A DNA stretch of 64,000 nucleotides from Thaumasiovibrio sp047250365. Its GTDB lineage: Bacteria > Pseudomonadota > Gammaproteobacteria > Enterobacterales > Vibrionaceae. The notes beneath the pieces are model-generated. The model had not been told where the DNA came from. It was given only the letters and a program-made list of their open reading frames with translations, and did no database searches. Shown here one piece after another: positions 55,136 to 63,256 of the stretch (within the stretch, counting starts at the first letter, position 1; each line of letters begins with the position of its first letter). The DNA is taken from NCBI RefSeq assembly GCF_047250365.1, contig NZ_JBLBVL010000017.1, forward strand, positions 19,267 to 83,266, in the 5' to 3' direction. A program made the position numbers and the translations under genes.

Positions 55136-55269
55136 ACAAAACTTCCCTCCACCAGGCTAAAGTCGAATATAAATTGCGCCACGGTAATTCGCCAAGCGCG
55201 CGGGCTTCATACCACAAATACTGAGTTAAACGCGTCAGCTTGATACTTTTGTTCGCTTTTCACACGTGA

Positions 55270-55764
55270 CTAATCTACTGTTCGAACCGATATGCTCTCA
55301 AGCTGTTCAATTAACTGGTGTACAAATAAAACCAGTTCGGATCTTCCATACTTCGAGTAAGCTCTCATTGATTCAATCGCTTGAATTTTTAAATTATTAA
55401 GCTTTTCAAATTCAGTTCCTGTATAGTCTGTGAACACCATGCCATCAAGCTCGTTTAGCCAACGACTAAATGAATCTGGATTCTCAGATAGTAGTATCAG
55501 GGTAGGCTCAGCATTATTTATTAGTGCAAGTACAATTAAAGGAGAGACCTCACCAGAAACAGCCCCATCGCGGTTTAACCAAATATCTACTAATGTGTTT
55601 ATGACGGGTATAACTGATACCTGTTCACCATTACTTAACGTGGCTTCTATTGATTGATAATTATCAATCATCCATTTGTGGTTTAGGGTCATCCTTGGTG
55701 TGGCAGCTAAAATCGGCATTGTAACTATAATAAACACAAACAAGAATAGCTTCTTTTTGAACAT
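55270..55764 (-). CDS. Secreted hypothetical protein
   Basis: 164 residues with a Sec signal peptide (about 1-21, MFKKKLFLFVFIIVTMPILA). The mature part has no recognised motif. It may be a helical periplasmic protein. The start lies 3 nt after the stop of the DUF5675 gene with GAGGAG upstream, so the two are translated together. This suggests a pair, perhaps an enzyme-like protein and a periplasmic partner, in one cassette. Confidence 0.55.
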   Translation of the reverse strand: MFKKKLFLFVFIIVTMPILAATPRMTLNHKWMIDNYQSIEATLSNGEQVSVIPVINTLVDIWLNRDGAVSGEVSPLIVLALINNAEPTLILLSENPDSFSRWLNELDGMVFTDYTGTEFEKLNNLKIQAIESMRAYSKYGRSELVLFVHQLIEQLESISVRTVD

Positions 55765-55767
55765 ATG

Positions 55768-56205
55768 CTACTCCTCAATCTTGTTAGTGATTGTTATTTG
55801 AACATCTGTGTGATTGGAGATTTCGGAGAAAATCTCTTTTAGTGCCGCTTTACTATTACCAACGTAATAATGCTTATCACCTACACTCCCCCACATTTTC
55901 CCTGGCATTAAGCATCCAAGTGTATCTTCATGATAATTCCCTGAATGCATAAGTATAAATGACCTTCCTGGAACATTTTGTAATCCATACACATTAGGAT
56001 ATTTAGGCGAACTATAGGGTAATAATTTATAAGTTCCTGCTTTTATCCTTTTATCAGACCCTTCTACTATTGAATCTGGCCCCGCTGGTTCTAATACAAA
56101 CCAGCTTTTGTTCTTTCCTTCTATAGTCAGTTTTCCTAAAGTGGTTTCACCTAGTTGTTTAATACGCTTTACATGTACAATAGTCTTGTTATTTGCCAAA
56201 GGCAT
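55768..56205 (-). CDS. DUF5675 family protein
   Basis: 145 residues. It has the DUF5675 pattern: an opening strand, FVLEPAG, a RIKAGTYKL strand, a NVPGRSFILMHSGNYHEDTLGCLMPG block with conserved His, Asn, Asp and Cys, and a C-terminal helix. The His/Cys arrangement recalls L,D-transpeptidase-type folds, but no activity is established to my knowledge. It has no signal peptide, and relatives often occur near phage or conjugative lysis genes. It is paired with the secreted gene at 55270-55764. Confidence 0.7.
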   Translation of the reverse strand: MPLANNKTIVHVKRIKQLGETTLGKLTIEGKNKSWFVLEPAGPDSIVEGSDKRIKAGTYKLLPYSSPKYPNVYGLQNVPGRSFILMHSGNYHEDTLGCLMPGKMWGSVGDKHYYVGNSKAALKEIFSEISNHTDVQITITNKIEE

Positions 56206-56558
56206 ATATTTAGTTCCCCAGTGTTAATCTTTCCTAAAATAAAGAACTTTAACAAAGCACACCCTTGATAACACATGAATAATAAACTTCTGAGACTTGC
56301 TTCATTGTATCTATGTATCTGACTCTTACGTTTTTTACATTAATCTATGTTTTATGTTATTGATGTAGCAGTCAAGTAAGCACCAAAAAACCAAAGAGTG
56401 ACATAGCTTTTCCCTCACAGAAACCTACCACACTTGAGTGCAAGAATTTTATTCGTGCCTTTGTCGTTTGCTACTTGCAAATTCTCACTGCAAATTCAGA
56501 GCTATTTTGACTATTGATGATAGACTCAATCAATAACCCATAATCCAAAGTAAACACC
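56206..56558. other. Gene-free cassette junction containing a repeat copy
   Basis: 353 bp with no convincing gene. It contains copy 3 of the dispersed repeat at 56401-56436 (ACATAGC...CCCTCACAGAAACCTACCACACTT). The rest is AT-rich. It lies between the minus-strand DUF5675 pair and the plus-strand YkgJ-like gene, so their promoters must be here. No complete attC was recognised. Confidence 0.45.
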
Positions 56559-56960
56559 ATGAAAGACTGCAACCAATGCGGAAAATGCTGCATAAAATAT
56601 GGAAATGGTGATTTAGCGGCCACACAGGAAGAGATAGACCTGTGGGAACTATTTAACCCAGATATCTTTGAGTATGTAAAAGATGGAAAGATCTGGTTCA
56701 ACCCAGAAACAAGAGAGCAATTAGACCACTGTCCATTTCTAGAACTAGCACCGAAAGCAAAGCCAGAAGAAAAAGACAAATACACATGCAGTATTTACCT
56801 CGACCGACCAGAGGACTGTCGCCACTACCCTAGCCTTATCAACGAAATGGTTCGGGACGAGTGTGAAATGATAGAAGTCGTTGATCTAGAAAACCCAAAG
56901 AAAGCTCAGAAACAACTAGATCAACTGATGAGTTCAAGTCGACCTTCGAGCCATTCCTAA
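56559..56960 (+). CDS. YkgJ-family cysteine-cluster protein
   Basis: 133 residues. The opening NQCGKCCIKYG (CxxCxxCC) with later Cys in HCPFL, YTCSIY and EDCRHYP is the YkgJ/UPF0153 pattern. It probably binds zinc or an iron-sulfur cluster; function is unknown. No signal or membrane segment is seen. It is the only plus-strand gene in the 51-58 kb cluster. The start ATG lacks a strong Shine-Dalgarno. Confidence 0.8.
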   Translation: MKDCNQCGKCCIKYGNGDLAATQEEIDLWELFNPDIFEYVKDGKIWFNPETREQLDHCPFLELAPKAKPEEKDKYTCSIYLDRPEDCRHYPSLINEMVRDECEMIEVVDLENPKKAQKQLDQLMSSSRPSSHS

Positions 56961-57027
56961 GCTGATTTAGGCAATTGCATAAACAAATGCTCCCCATGAT
57001 ATCTAATGACACAGTTAACTATAGGAG

Positions 57028-57624
57028 TTATTCCATGCCTACATAACCCTCTAACGATGAAATAGCGTTAACCCAGCTCTGAATGCTTGGATAACCAGCT
57101 AAATCAAAACCACCCTCATGAGCAACATGGGTATAAGCGTACAAAGCTAAATCGGCAATAGTAATCTGGTTGCCAACTAAAAATGACGTTTTTGATAACT
57201 GCTGCTCCATGATACTTAACGCTCTGTTGCCTCCAGCCTGTAAAGCGTTGTACTCATCGACTCGATGCTCAGGCATACCCTGATATTTTTGAATAAAACG
57301 AGCCACTGCAATATAGGGCTCATGCGAATACTGCTCAAAGAATAGCCACTCATACATTTTAGCTTTCTGGTACTTATCCTGAGGCATAAAATCTGTACCC
57401 TCCGCAAAATACCCTAAAATAGCGTTTGACTCACAAAGTGCTCGACCGTCATCCAGTACAACTGTTGGGATCTTTCCATTTGGGTTTATGGATAGAAACT
57501 CTGGTGTTTGAGTCTCCTTTTCTAAAATATTGACGTGTTGCCACTGATGTTCAATACCTAGCAACGACAATAGCAATTTAACCTTTAAGCAGTTACCTGA
57601 CTGCAAATCTCCATAGACGATCAT
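57028..57624 (-). CDS. Glutathione S-transferase family protein
   Basis: 198 residues, a standard cytoplasmic two-domain GST. The thioredoxin-like N-domain (1-80) has the active-site region SGNCLKVKLLLSLLG (Ser/Asn rather than Tyr), the cis-Pro block NPNGKIPTVV and glutathione-contacting ESNAIL. The alpha-helical C-domain has the N-capping box TIADLALYAY. Substrate is unknown. CAAGGAGG lies upstream. An attC-like end lies just before it on the minus strand (57654). Confidence 0.9.
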   Translation of the reverse strand: MIVYGDLQSGNCLKVKLLLSLLGIEHQWQHVNILEKETQTPEFLSINPNGKIPTVVLDDGRALCESNAILGYFAEGTDFMPQDKYQKAKMYEWLFFEQYSHEPYIAVARFIQKYQGMPEHRVDEYNALQAGGNRALSIMEQQLSKTSFLVGNQITIADLALYAYTHVAHEGGFDLAGYPSIQSWVNAISSLEGYVGME

Positions 57625-57653
57625 ACAACCTCCTTGTATTTTTCTTTGTCGCG

Positions 57654-57702
57654 CATAACGAATGACATGGATTCTCCCTCATGAAGATCTGCCACACTTA
57701 GG
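57654..57702. repeat. Dispersed cassette-region repeat, copy 4, at the IS remnant
   Basis: CATAACGAATGACATGG...CCCTCATGAAGATCTGCCACACTTAGG. This copy directly precedes the transposase remnant at 57732. On the minus strand its end reads TTCGTTATGC, an attC core end, followed by the GST gene. It is therefore probably the end of an insertion sequence placed in an attC site. Confidence 0.55.
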
Positions 57703-57731
57703 TGGTAACTGTGAGGCCACTGAAGCTGACC

Positions 57732-57815
57732 ATGTCACATTCCATCTGTTATTGCGGTGTTGATCTTGCTAAACACCACTTCAGTTTACACGCCATCAAC
57801 GAGCGAGGTAGCCGA
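57732..57815 (+). pseudogene. IS110/IS1111-family transposase, N-terminal remnant
   Basis: About 27 residues (MSHSICYCGVDLAKHHFSL, HAINERG) match the start of IS110-family (DEDD) transposases, with the first catalytic Asp in GVDLAK. After NERG the reading leaves the family at a sequence that is repeated exactly at 58707-58736. The rest of the transposase is absent. IS1111-type elements are known to target attC sites, which fits the context. Confidence 0.65.
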
Positions 57816-57840
57816 AAGGCGACACCACATCTAAACGTGA
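57811..57840. repeat. Exact 30-bp repeat, copy 1
   Basis: GCCGAAAGGCGACACC followed by ACATCTAAACGTGA; identical at 58707-58736, 0.9 kb away, in the same orientation. It sits at the break in the transposase remnant. Confidence 0.7.
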
Positions 57841-57870
57841 TCGCACAATTTACTTATATAGAGGCATCGG

Positions 57871-57930
57871 GCTTGTTCAACAATCGGGATTTAGCGCTGG
57901 CTTCGCAGCGCTTAGTCCTTATTTGTTATG
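57871..57930. repeat. attC-half-like repeat, copy 2
   Basis: Related to 54569-54624. Read on the minus strand it starts at the stop codon of the GNAT gene (ATAACAAATAAGGAC), as the 5' end of an attC does. It stops near the IS remnant, so the attC looks split by the insertion. Confidence 0.5.
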
Positions 57931-58360
57931 TACGCACTAATTGGTGGTGCATTTCAATTAATTGATGCTCACCAACGATCTCCACTTCTTGGATAAAATC
58001 AAAGCCAAGCCTTTCATAATAGCTTCGCAAATAACTATGAGCATGAATTTCTATCATGCTTATACCCTGCTCTTTTGCGTGCTCAATTAACTTGTTAACG
58101 ACAATTGAGGCAATACCACGACCTCGGTATGCCTTGAGAACAGCAACTCTAGCCATAACCGAAGACCCATCTGTATTGATAACCAGACGCGCTGTCGCTA
58201 CAGATTGATTTGTTTCAGTAACAAGGGCATGTTCTGCAATGCTATCTAAGCCATCAAAATCCAACTCATTCGGAATATTCTGCTCCACGGTGAATACTTG
58301 ATAGCGAATAGCCTGAGCCTTTTCTATGAACTCCGCAGACTTCCCTATTATAACTTCCAT
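57926..58360 (-). CDS. GNAT family N-acetyltransferase (ElaA/YjcF-like)
   Basis: 144 residues. The opening EVIIGKSAEFIEKAQAIRYQVF and then VEQNIPNELDFDGLD is like the YjcF/ElaA group, which begins with a helix R-x-x-VFV. The acetyl-CoA loop is YRGRGIASIVVNKL after ATARLVIN and ARVAVLKA. Substrate is unknown. The ATG at 58360 has GAGG upstream, and a complete attC lies immediately 5' on its strand. Confidence 0.87.
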   Translation of the reverse strand: MEVIIGKSAEFIEKAQAIRYQVFTVEQNIPNELDFDGLDSIAEHALVTETNQSVATARLVINTDGSSVMARVAVLKAYRGRGIASIVVNKLIEHAKEQGISMIEIHAHSYLRSYYERLGFDFIQEVEIVGEHQLIEMHHQLVRT

Positions 58361-58380
58361 GCCAATCTCCTCAAAAGCAC

Positions 58381-58503
58381 ATAACGCTCTGCTAAGTGGC
58401 TGACAACCCTAACACAAAACTCAAAATAACCACCGAAAACACAATACCCAATTTGAACTGACAATGCCGCGTGTTGGCAGTCCGTCTTTAATTGTTTGTT
58501 GAA
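58381..58503 (-). other. attC recombination site (VCR-like)
   Basis: On the minus strand it starts TTCAACAAACAATTAAAG, ACGGACTGCC, and ends CAGCCACTTAGCAGAGCGTTATG. This is the same framework as Vibrio cholerae repeats (TAACAAACG..., GGACTG, CAGCCCCTTAG, GCGTTATG). The ends are complementary with mismatches, and CAACACGCGGCATTGTCAG fills the inner box position. About 123 bp. The next gene on that strand begins 20 nt later. Confidence 0.75.
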
Positions 58504-58560
58504 CGAGGCCGCTCTGCGGCAGAGTAAAGCGTAAGATCGCCATACTTCTTGTAACCTCCA

Positions 58561-58692
58561 TCATTCGATGGTAAACAAGGAGTCATCACCATAAACGCCA
58601 CCGAGCAGCGCAAGCAATACTTCTCCAACCTGATTAAGACCCTCCCATGAAGTACTACTGTCAAACTCGACCGTAACGGGTGCGTCGGTATC
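58561..58692 (-). pseudogene. C-terminal coding fragment of unknown origin
   Basis: A 43-codon frame after an in-frame TGA reads like real protein (DTDAPVTVEFDSSTSWEGL, NQVGEVLLALLGGVYG, DDSLFTIE, stop). It has no start codon or ribosome site and is cut at its 5' side close to the 30-bp repeat. It is probably the tail of a cassette gene whose front was lost. It precedes an attC on the same strand, as a cassette gene would. Confidence 0.45.
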
Positions 58693-58706
58693 TCACGACC
58701 GAGGAG

Positions 58707-58736
58707 GCCGAAAGGCGACACCACATCTAAACGTGA
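58707..58736. repeat. Exact 30-bp repeat, copy 2
   Basis: Identical to 57811-57840, and the 8-10 bp before it are similar as well (GACCGAGG versus GAGCGAGG). It marks the right end of the cassette-like region before the aminotransferase gene. Confidence 0.7.
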
Positions 58737-58855
58737 ACGAAGCGAAGATGGGTTCTTGTGTAACTGGCCTAGTTTCCTAACCCACTACAAATGTAAAGCT
58801 TGATAACTATATTTTACAATTCAGCGTTCCACCTCTTCTAGCTTCACCCCACACA

Positions 58856-60004
58856 TTAGAGCATGTTTAATACTTGAACTAAACGATTCACCGCCACTTC
58901 CAACTCTTCTGGGGTTGAATTGGTGAAGTTAAGGCGCAGTGCCGTTTTCACTTCAGCACCATCTGGATAGAAAACTGGACTTGGTACGACGGCTACACCG
59001 CTTGCTAACAGTGATTTTGCGAGCTCAAACGTATCGCATTCTAGAATCTCTACCCATACGAACATACCACCATCAACTGGCTTCAATACACAACTTGTCG
59101 GAAGCTGTTTTTCCAGCTCTGCATACATAACTTCGTAGCGAGATTTGTACAGTTCACGAATGGTGTTGATGTGGGTTTCGAAGTTGTCATGTTTGAGCAC
59201 GCCGTGCAGAAGTGCTTGCATCGGTACACTCGAATGTAGGTCAGCACCTTGTTTGATTTTTATCAACGGCTCTAAGTAACTAGCTTTACCCGTCACCACA
59301 CCGATGCGAAGGCCTGGTGACGCAATCTTAGAGAATGAACGCAATAGGATAGAGTTCTGTGGACAGAAATCAGAAACCAAAGGCAGAGCTTTACCAGAGA
59401 AGCGCAGCTCTCGGTATGGCGCATCTTCGATGAGAGCCACGTCATATTGAATACAAAGTTCAGCAACCTTTTTACGCGTTTCTAGTGACCAGCACACCCC
59501 TGTTGGGTTATGGAAATCTGGGACAGCGTAGAACATTTGCGGTCTTTTCTCTGCGAAGCACTGCTCTAGCTCTTCAAGGTTTGGACCAAAGTCGGTTTGA
59601 GAAACGGTAACGATGCTTGCTTGAACAAAACCAAACACCTGCATCGCGCCAAGGTAGCTCGGAGCTTCCATAACCACTTTGTCACCCGGATTCACGTAAG
59701 CTCGAGCGATCAAATCCAGACCTTGCTGAGAGCCGGTAGTGATCATCGCGGCGTGTGTTTCAGGAAGCTTGAAGTAATCGGTCAGGAAGTTTAGTAGCGG
59801 CTCATAACCTGCCGTGGAACCGTACTGGAAAACCTCTGGCATGTTTGCCAAGTTCTCAAGAGTCGGCTTCATTAAGTCGATTGGGAAGGTATTCTTGTCC
59901 GGTAAACCGCCAGCAAGCGAGATGACGTTTTTGTCGCTGGCGGTAGCGAGGATCTCTCGGATGTACGATGACTTTACTTGTTGTAATGACTGTGCAATTT
60001 CCAT
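58856..60004 (-). CDS. PLP-dependent aminotransferase, class I/II (MocR/2-aminoadipate type)
   Basis: 382 residues, fold-type I, cytoplasmic. Lys226 in SFSKIASPGLR is the PLP-binding lysine. Also visible are the GSQQGLDLIAR phosphate-binding loop, PDFHNPTGV with the cofactor Asn, and the C-terminal LRLNFTN Arg for the substrate carboxylate. It resembles 2-aminoadipate or valine-pyruvate-type transaminases without the GntR domain. The amino donor is unknown. It is divergent from the AraC gene with 130 bp between, so probably controlled by it. Confidence 0.9.
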   Translation of the reverse strand: MEIAQSLQQVKSSYIREILATASDKNVISLAGGLPDKNTFPIDLMKPTLENLANMPEVFQYGSTAGYEPLLNFLTDYFKLPETHAAMITTGSQQGLDLIARAYVNPGDKVVMEAPSYLGAMQVFGFVQASIVTVSQTDFGPNLEELEQCFAEKRPQMFYAVPDFHNPTGVCWSLETRKKVAELCIQYDVALIEDAPYRELRFSGKALPLVSDFCPQNSILLRSFSKIASPGLRIGVVTGKASYLEPLIKIKQGADLHSSVPMQALLHGVLKHDNFETHINTIRELYKSRYEVMYAELEKQLPTSCVLKPVDGGMFVWVEILECDTFELAKSLLASGVAVVPSPVFYPDGAEVKTALRLNFTNSTPEELEVAVNRLVQVLNML

Positions 60005-60134
60005 CTGCTGTTTTTCTCGTATTTATTAACTCTGGCTTTATTCGAAAGATATTACATGAAAATTGCCAAGCTTAGTGTGTCCATTTATGCTGTTAAATAT
60101 GTCCATTTATGCTATTTCGATAAAACGCTAAATT

Positions 60135-61004
60135 ATGAGTCAGCAACAGGTTTCTAGAATCAATGACGTACTGTTCTACATACACCAAGACATTAGTCGG
60201 GAGTTATCCGCTAAAGAGCTAGCCAATGTAGCTGCGTATTCTGAACAGCACTTCCACCGCATTTTTAAAAATGTGGTGGGGGAATCGATTCATCAATACA
60301 TCCGTCGCACGCGAATGGAGTATGCTGCAAACCAGCTGATGTTCGATACTAAATCGTCGGTATTGGAGATTGGTAATAAGTGTGGTTTCAGTTCGGTGTC
60401 ATCTTTCAGTCGCGCCTTTAAAGCCACATTTGATATGTCGCCCGGCGCTTGGCGTAAGCATGATTTACAAGTCGCGGAAAAGCCTTATCTAAAAGACTCT
60501 GAGGTGGCTGAGGGTTACCATCGAGTCGAAAAGCTTACTTTGCCTAAGCCTAAGATCGTCGAAGTGCCACACCGGTTTGCTGCTTATGTTCGTCATGAAG
60601 GTTACAACCGTACGATCCGCAATGCTTGGTTGGTGCTAAAGGCTTGGGCCAACTCAGAGAACCGTGATTTATCGATCCAATATGGTTTGCATCACTCGAA
60701 CCCAGCTTGGGTTGAGTTGGACAAGTGTCGCTATGTAGCATGCATCGCCATTGATAAGCCACTTAAGTATCGCGGTGTTGTGAACCAAATGACCATACCA
60801 GGCGGCTTGCATGCCGTATTTCGATTAACTGGTGTTTATGGCGAATTGTTGCCACAAATCAGTATAGTTCTAGAGAAATGGTTGCCAACCTCAGGCTTCA
60901 AATTACGTTCGACGCCTGCGTATGTGCATTATCATCAAAACCATTTTTTAAATCATGAAGAGGCATTTGAATTAGATTTCTACTTGCCTATAAGTTTTTT
61001 ATAA
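60135..61004 (+). CDS. AraC-family regulator with GyrI-like effector domain
   Basis: 289 residues. The DNA-binding double helix-turn-helix is N-terminal (about 5-108: LSAKELANVAAYSEQHFHRIFK and the second helix VLEIGNKCGFSSVSSFSRAFK, ending MSPGAWR). The C-terminal half (about 135-289) is a GyrI/Rob-type ligand-binding domain (VPHRFAAYVRHEG at its start). This order is the Rob/SoxS-effector type. It is divergent from the aminotransferase gene, the usual place for a local regulator. Its ligand is unknown. Confidence 0.9.
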   Translation: MSQQQVSRINDVLFYIHQDISRELSAKELANVAAYSEQHFHRIFKNVVGESIHQYIRRTRMEYAANQLMFDTKSSVLEIGNKCGFSSVSSFSRAFKATFDMSPGAWRKHDLQVAEKPYLKDSEVAEGYHRVEKLTLPKPKIVEVPHRFAAYVRHEGYNRTIRNAWLVLKAWANSENRDLSIQYGLHHSNPAWVELDKCRYVACIAIDKPLKYRGVVNQMTIPGGLHAVFRLTGVYGELLPQISIVLEKWLPTSGFKLRSTPAYVHYHQNHFLNHEEAFELDFYLPISFL

Positions 61005-61279
61005 AAAATCGTTGCATATTCAATGAATTAACATTATTTAGACTAGAAGTCCCTAACGTTGACGCCGGATTTAGGAAAGTCATTTGATAATGAAATAACA
61101 TCGGAAAATCCCTTAATCACTGGAGTAATTTTGCTTTATAAGATTCTAGTCCATCTATGTTATGCAAATGTTCACCACAACTTGAGCTTATAGCTAAATG
61201 GAAGTTTATCATCACCACATACACTGATAATTATGCCTTAATTAGATACCGACAAATTTTATACAATGCACAATGCGCT
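61005..61279. other. Gene-free spacer after the AraC gene
   Basis: About 275 bp, AT-rich, between the convergent AraC and alkaline phosphatase genes. I see no ORF, RNA or repeat in it; the phosphatase terminator begins at 61280. Confidence 0.5.
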
Positions 61280-61318
61280 TAAAAAACGCGACGTCAGTCG
61301 ATGAGCCAACGCCGCGAC
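61280..61318 (-). terminator. Terminator of the alkaline phosphatase gene
   Basis: Arms CGCGGCGT and ACGTCGCG (one mismatch) surround a partly paired loop, followed on the minus strand by six T. It starts about 12 nt after the stop codon. Confidence 0.65.
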
Positions 61319-61329
61319 AAAGGGGATGC

Positions 61330-62829
61330 TTATTGGATGATTAGCGCCTTCATAACATCAAAGACATTGGTGTTGTCGACATAGTCGCCATTAGCACCGA
61401 TGTGATTGTAGTTCTCTACGTAGTCTGGGTCGCTACCATCGATGTAATCAACGATGGTATTGGCACCCGCACCGCGCATGTATAGGCGAACCAGCTCGTT
61501 GGTGTGGCTACCGCTATAGTATTTCACTTCTGGCATTGTATGTTTGCCAGGGTTATCAACCGCGGCATAGGCCACTTGATCAGAAGCCCCACCCAGTACA
61601 TAAGAGTTACCATGGTCGGTGGTGACGATGAGTAGGGTTTCATCCCAGCTGCTTTCGCTTTCAACCCAATCAGATACGGCTTGTACAGCGTTGTTAAAGT
61701 CAATCTGCTCTTCAATGATACGTGCCGTATCGTTGCCGTGCGCGGCCCAGTCGACAGCACCACCTTCTACCATCAGGAAGAAGCCATTGTCGTTTTGATT
61801 GAGGTAGTTCAACGCACCTTGTGTCATGGTTTTCAGACTTGGCTGATTCGCAATGAATGGACAACCAAACGCCGTCGCCTTTTGCTCATCACTACAATTG
61901 CCACGCCCCTGTTGCAGCGTCGAATCGTTTTGAACCAAGCCAAACAATGGGCCTGTCATCACCTCTTGAGGTGCAGTGTTGTTGGCTAGCTGGGTAAAGG
62001 TGTCTTTGCTTTCAATCAGTGTCCACGGTTGGTCACTGCCTACAGGGAACATTGCATTGTTTTTCAGCATGCCCCAATCTGCCTCAGCGATGTATTTATG
62101 GTTGTTATCGACGCGAGGCTTGCCGTTACTATCAAACTCTGGGTGGCCTGCACCCATGATTAGGTCAGCCATGCCGTTGGTTAGCATAATAGTGCCCAGT
62201 TGAGCATAAGCATTACGGCTAACATGATGGGCACCGAAAGTTGCTGGGGTGGCATGGTTGAACTGAACAGAGGTCACGATACCGGTTGAGCGTCCATTCT
62301 TCTTGGCAATCTGAGTAATGGTGTCCAGTGGCTGACCGCAGTAATCAACGCTAATGGCATTATTGTAGGTTTTTCGGCCTGTTGCCAACGCGGTACCTGC
62401 AGCGGCTGAATCAGTATCATTCTTATTGATGTAGCTATAGCCTTGAAATGGACGACGATAGTTGCCATCTACTTCATCGATTATGCTGTCGTCCCATGCT
62501 TTCTGCGCTTCATAGCTGGCTTCTTGGAATTCTTCCTCGTCACAGCTCACTGGAGCGCTGTTCACGTTGAGTGGGAAGGTTGTCATTGCCAAACGTTGGT
62601 CGATTTGCTCGTATGGGGCGATATTGTTTAGCGAAGCACCATGGCTCCAGTAGCTAGACACATCCCATGCACCATCACTGGCACCGTCGGAGATCATCAA
62701 GATGATATTCTTGGCTTTTGGCGCTTGGTCGTCAGGACTTTTGTTATCGCTGTTCGAGTTACAACCCGATAGTAATGCGACAGCGATAGCAAGCACCATC
62801 CCTAGCTTAGGTGTCTGATTAAATTCCAT
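61330..62829 (-). CDS. Alkaline phosphatase family lipoprotein
   Basis: 499 residues. The lipoprotein signal LLSGC (Cys23, Asn at +2) predicts an outer-membrane anchor. The alkaline phosphatase fold motifs are ILMISDGASDG (metal Asp48), NDTDSAAAGTALATG with the phosphorylated Ser141, MVEGGAVDWAAHGND (metal Asp/His) and TTDHGNS. The length fits the PhoA-like PF00245 family. It would hydrolyse phosphomonoesters outside the inner membrane to supply phosphate. AGGAGG lies upstream. I did not find a Pho box in the 150 bp before it. Confidence 0.92.
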   Translation of the reverse strand: MEFNQTPKLGMVLAIAVALLSGCNSNSDNKSPDDQAPKAKNIILMISDGASDGAWDVSSYWSHGASLNNIAPYEQIDQRLAMTTFPLNVNSAPVSCDEEEFQEASYEAQKAWDDSIIDEVDGNYRRPFQGYSYINKNDTDSAAAGTALATGRKTYNNAISVDYCGQPLDTITQIAKKNGRSTGIVTSVQFNHATPATFGAHHVSRNAYAQLGTIMLTNGMADLIMGAGHPEFDSNGKPRVDNNHKYIAEADWGMLKNNAMFPVGSDQPWTLIESKDTFTQLANNTAPQEVMTGPLFGLVQNDSTLQQGRGNCSDEQKATAFGCPFIANQPSLKTMTQGALNYLNQNDNGFFLMVEGGAVDWAAHGNDTARIIEEQIDFNNAVQAVSDWVESESSWDETLLIVTTDHGNSYVLGGASDQVAYAAVDNPGKHTMPEVKYYSGSHTNELVRLYMRGAGANTIVDYIDGSDPDYVENYNHIGANGDYVDNTNVFDVMKALIIQ

Positions 62830-63256
62830 TTTTACCTCCTAGTTAATGTCGTAGCTATTTAATAGTAGGAGTGTGACGAAAAGATTAACGCTGAGTTGCA
62901 CCTGCTGGCTGAATGTAATGATATTGATGTAAGATAAATTTTGAAGTGAATTAATGAATATGCAATGGATTTATAATCATTTTGTCATTTAAAAAGGGGC
63001 AAGTAGCCAGTATCTCACAGCCGAATCAGTTGTTTTTGAGAAACTTTTCTGATGTGCTTCAATGTCGTTAGTTGCAACATTAATACAAGGTTACCAAGGG
63101 TTACTGTTTGTGCAGAAACACTGGTAATATGCCCTCGCCCATCATTCATACTTCTTGGATGCTAACGTAGCCTCGTCATCGCTTTTCGCTGTTTGCCTGT
63201 GATTTCCATTGAAAATATGGAACAATATCTTGTTTTTTCAATTCTGGAGATAGCCA
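62830..63256. other. Gene-free region upstream of the phosphatase
   Basis: About 425 bp. It holds the phosphatase promoter (not pinpointed) and, at the right, a segment that looks like the upstream region of sbcB. No RNA or CRISPR-like pattern was seen. Confidence 0.4.

Noticed and set aside
57702..57965. 87-codon ORF as a functional small gene
   Set aside because: Only the middle part matches a transposase start. The remainder runs through repeats and an attC half into the end of the convergent GNAT gene.
58488..58724. 78-codon minus-strand ORF
   Set aside because: It runs into the attC site at its end and through the 30-bp repeat, and shows no protein-like pattern. Another frame in the same stretch (58561-58692) reads more like a gene fragment.
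51350..58740. An integron integrase gene in the cassette region
   Set aside because: No tyrosine-recombinase motif was seen in any frame of the listed genes; it may lie outside the window.
62830..62980. Pho box upstream of the alkaline phosphatase
   Set aside because: Only isolated half-matches to the CTGTCAT repeat were found, without the 11-bp periodic pair.
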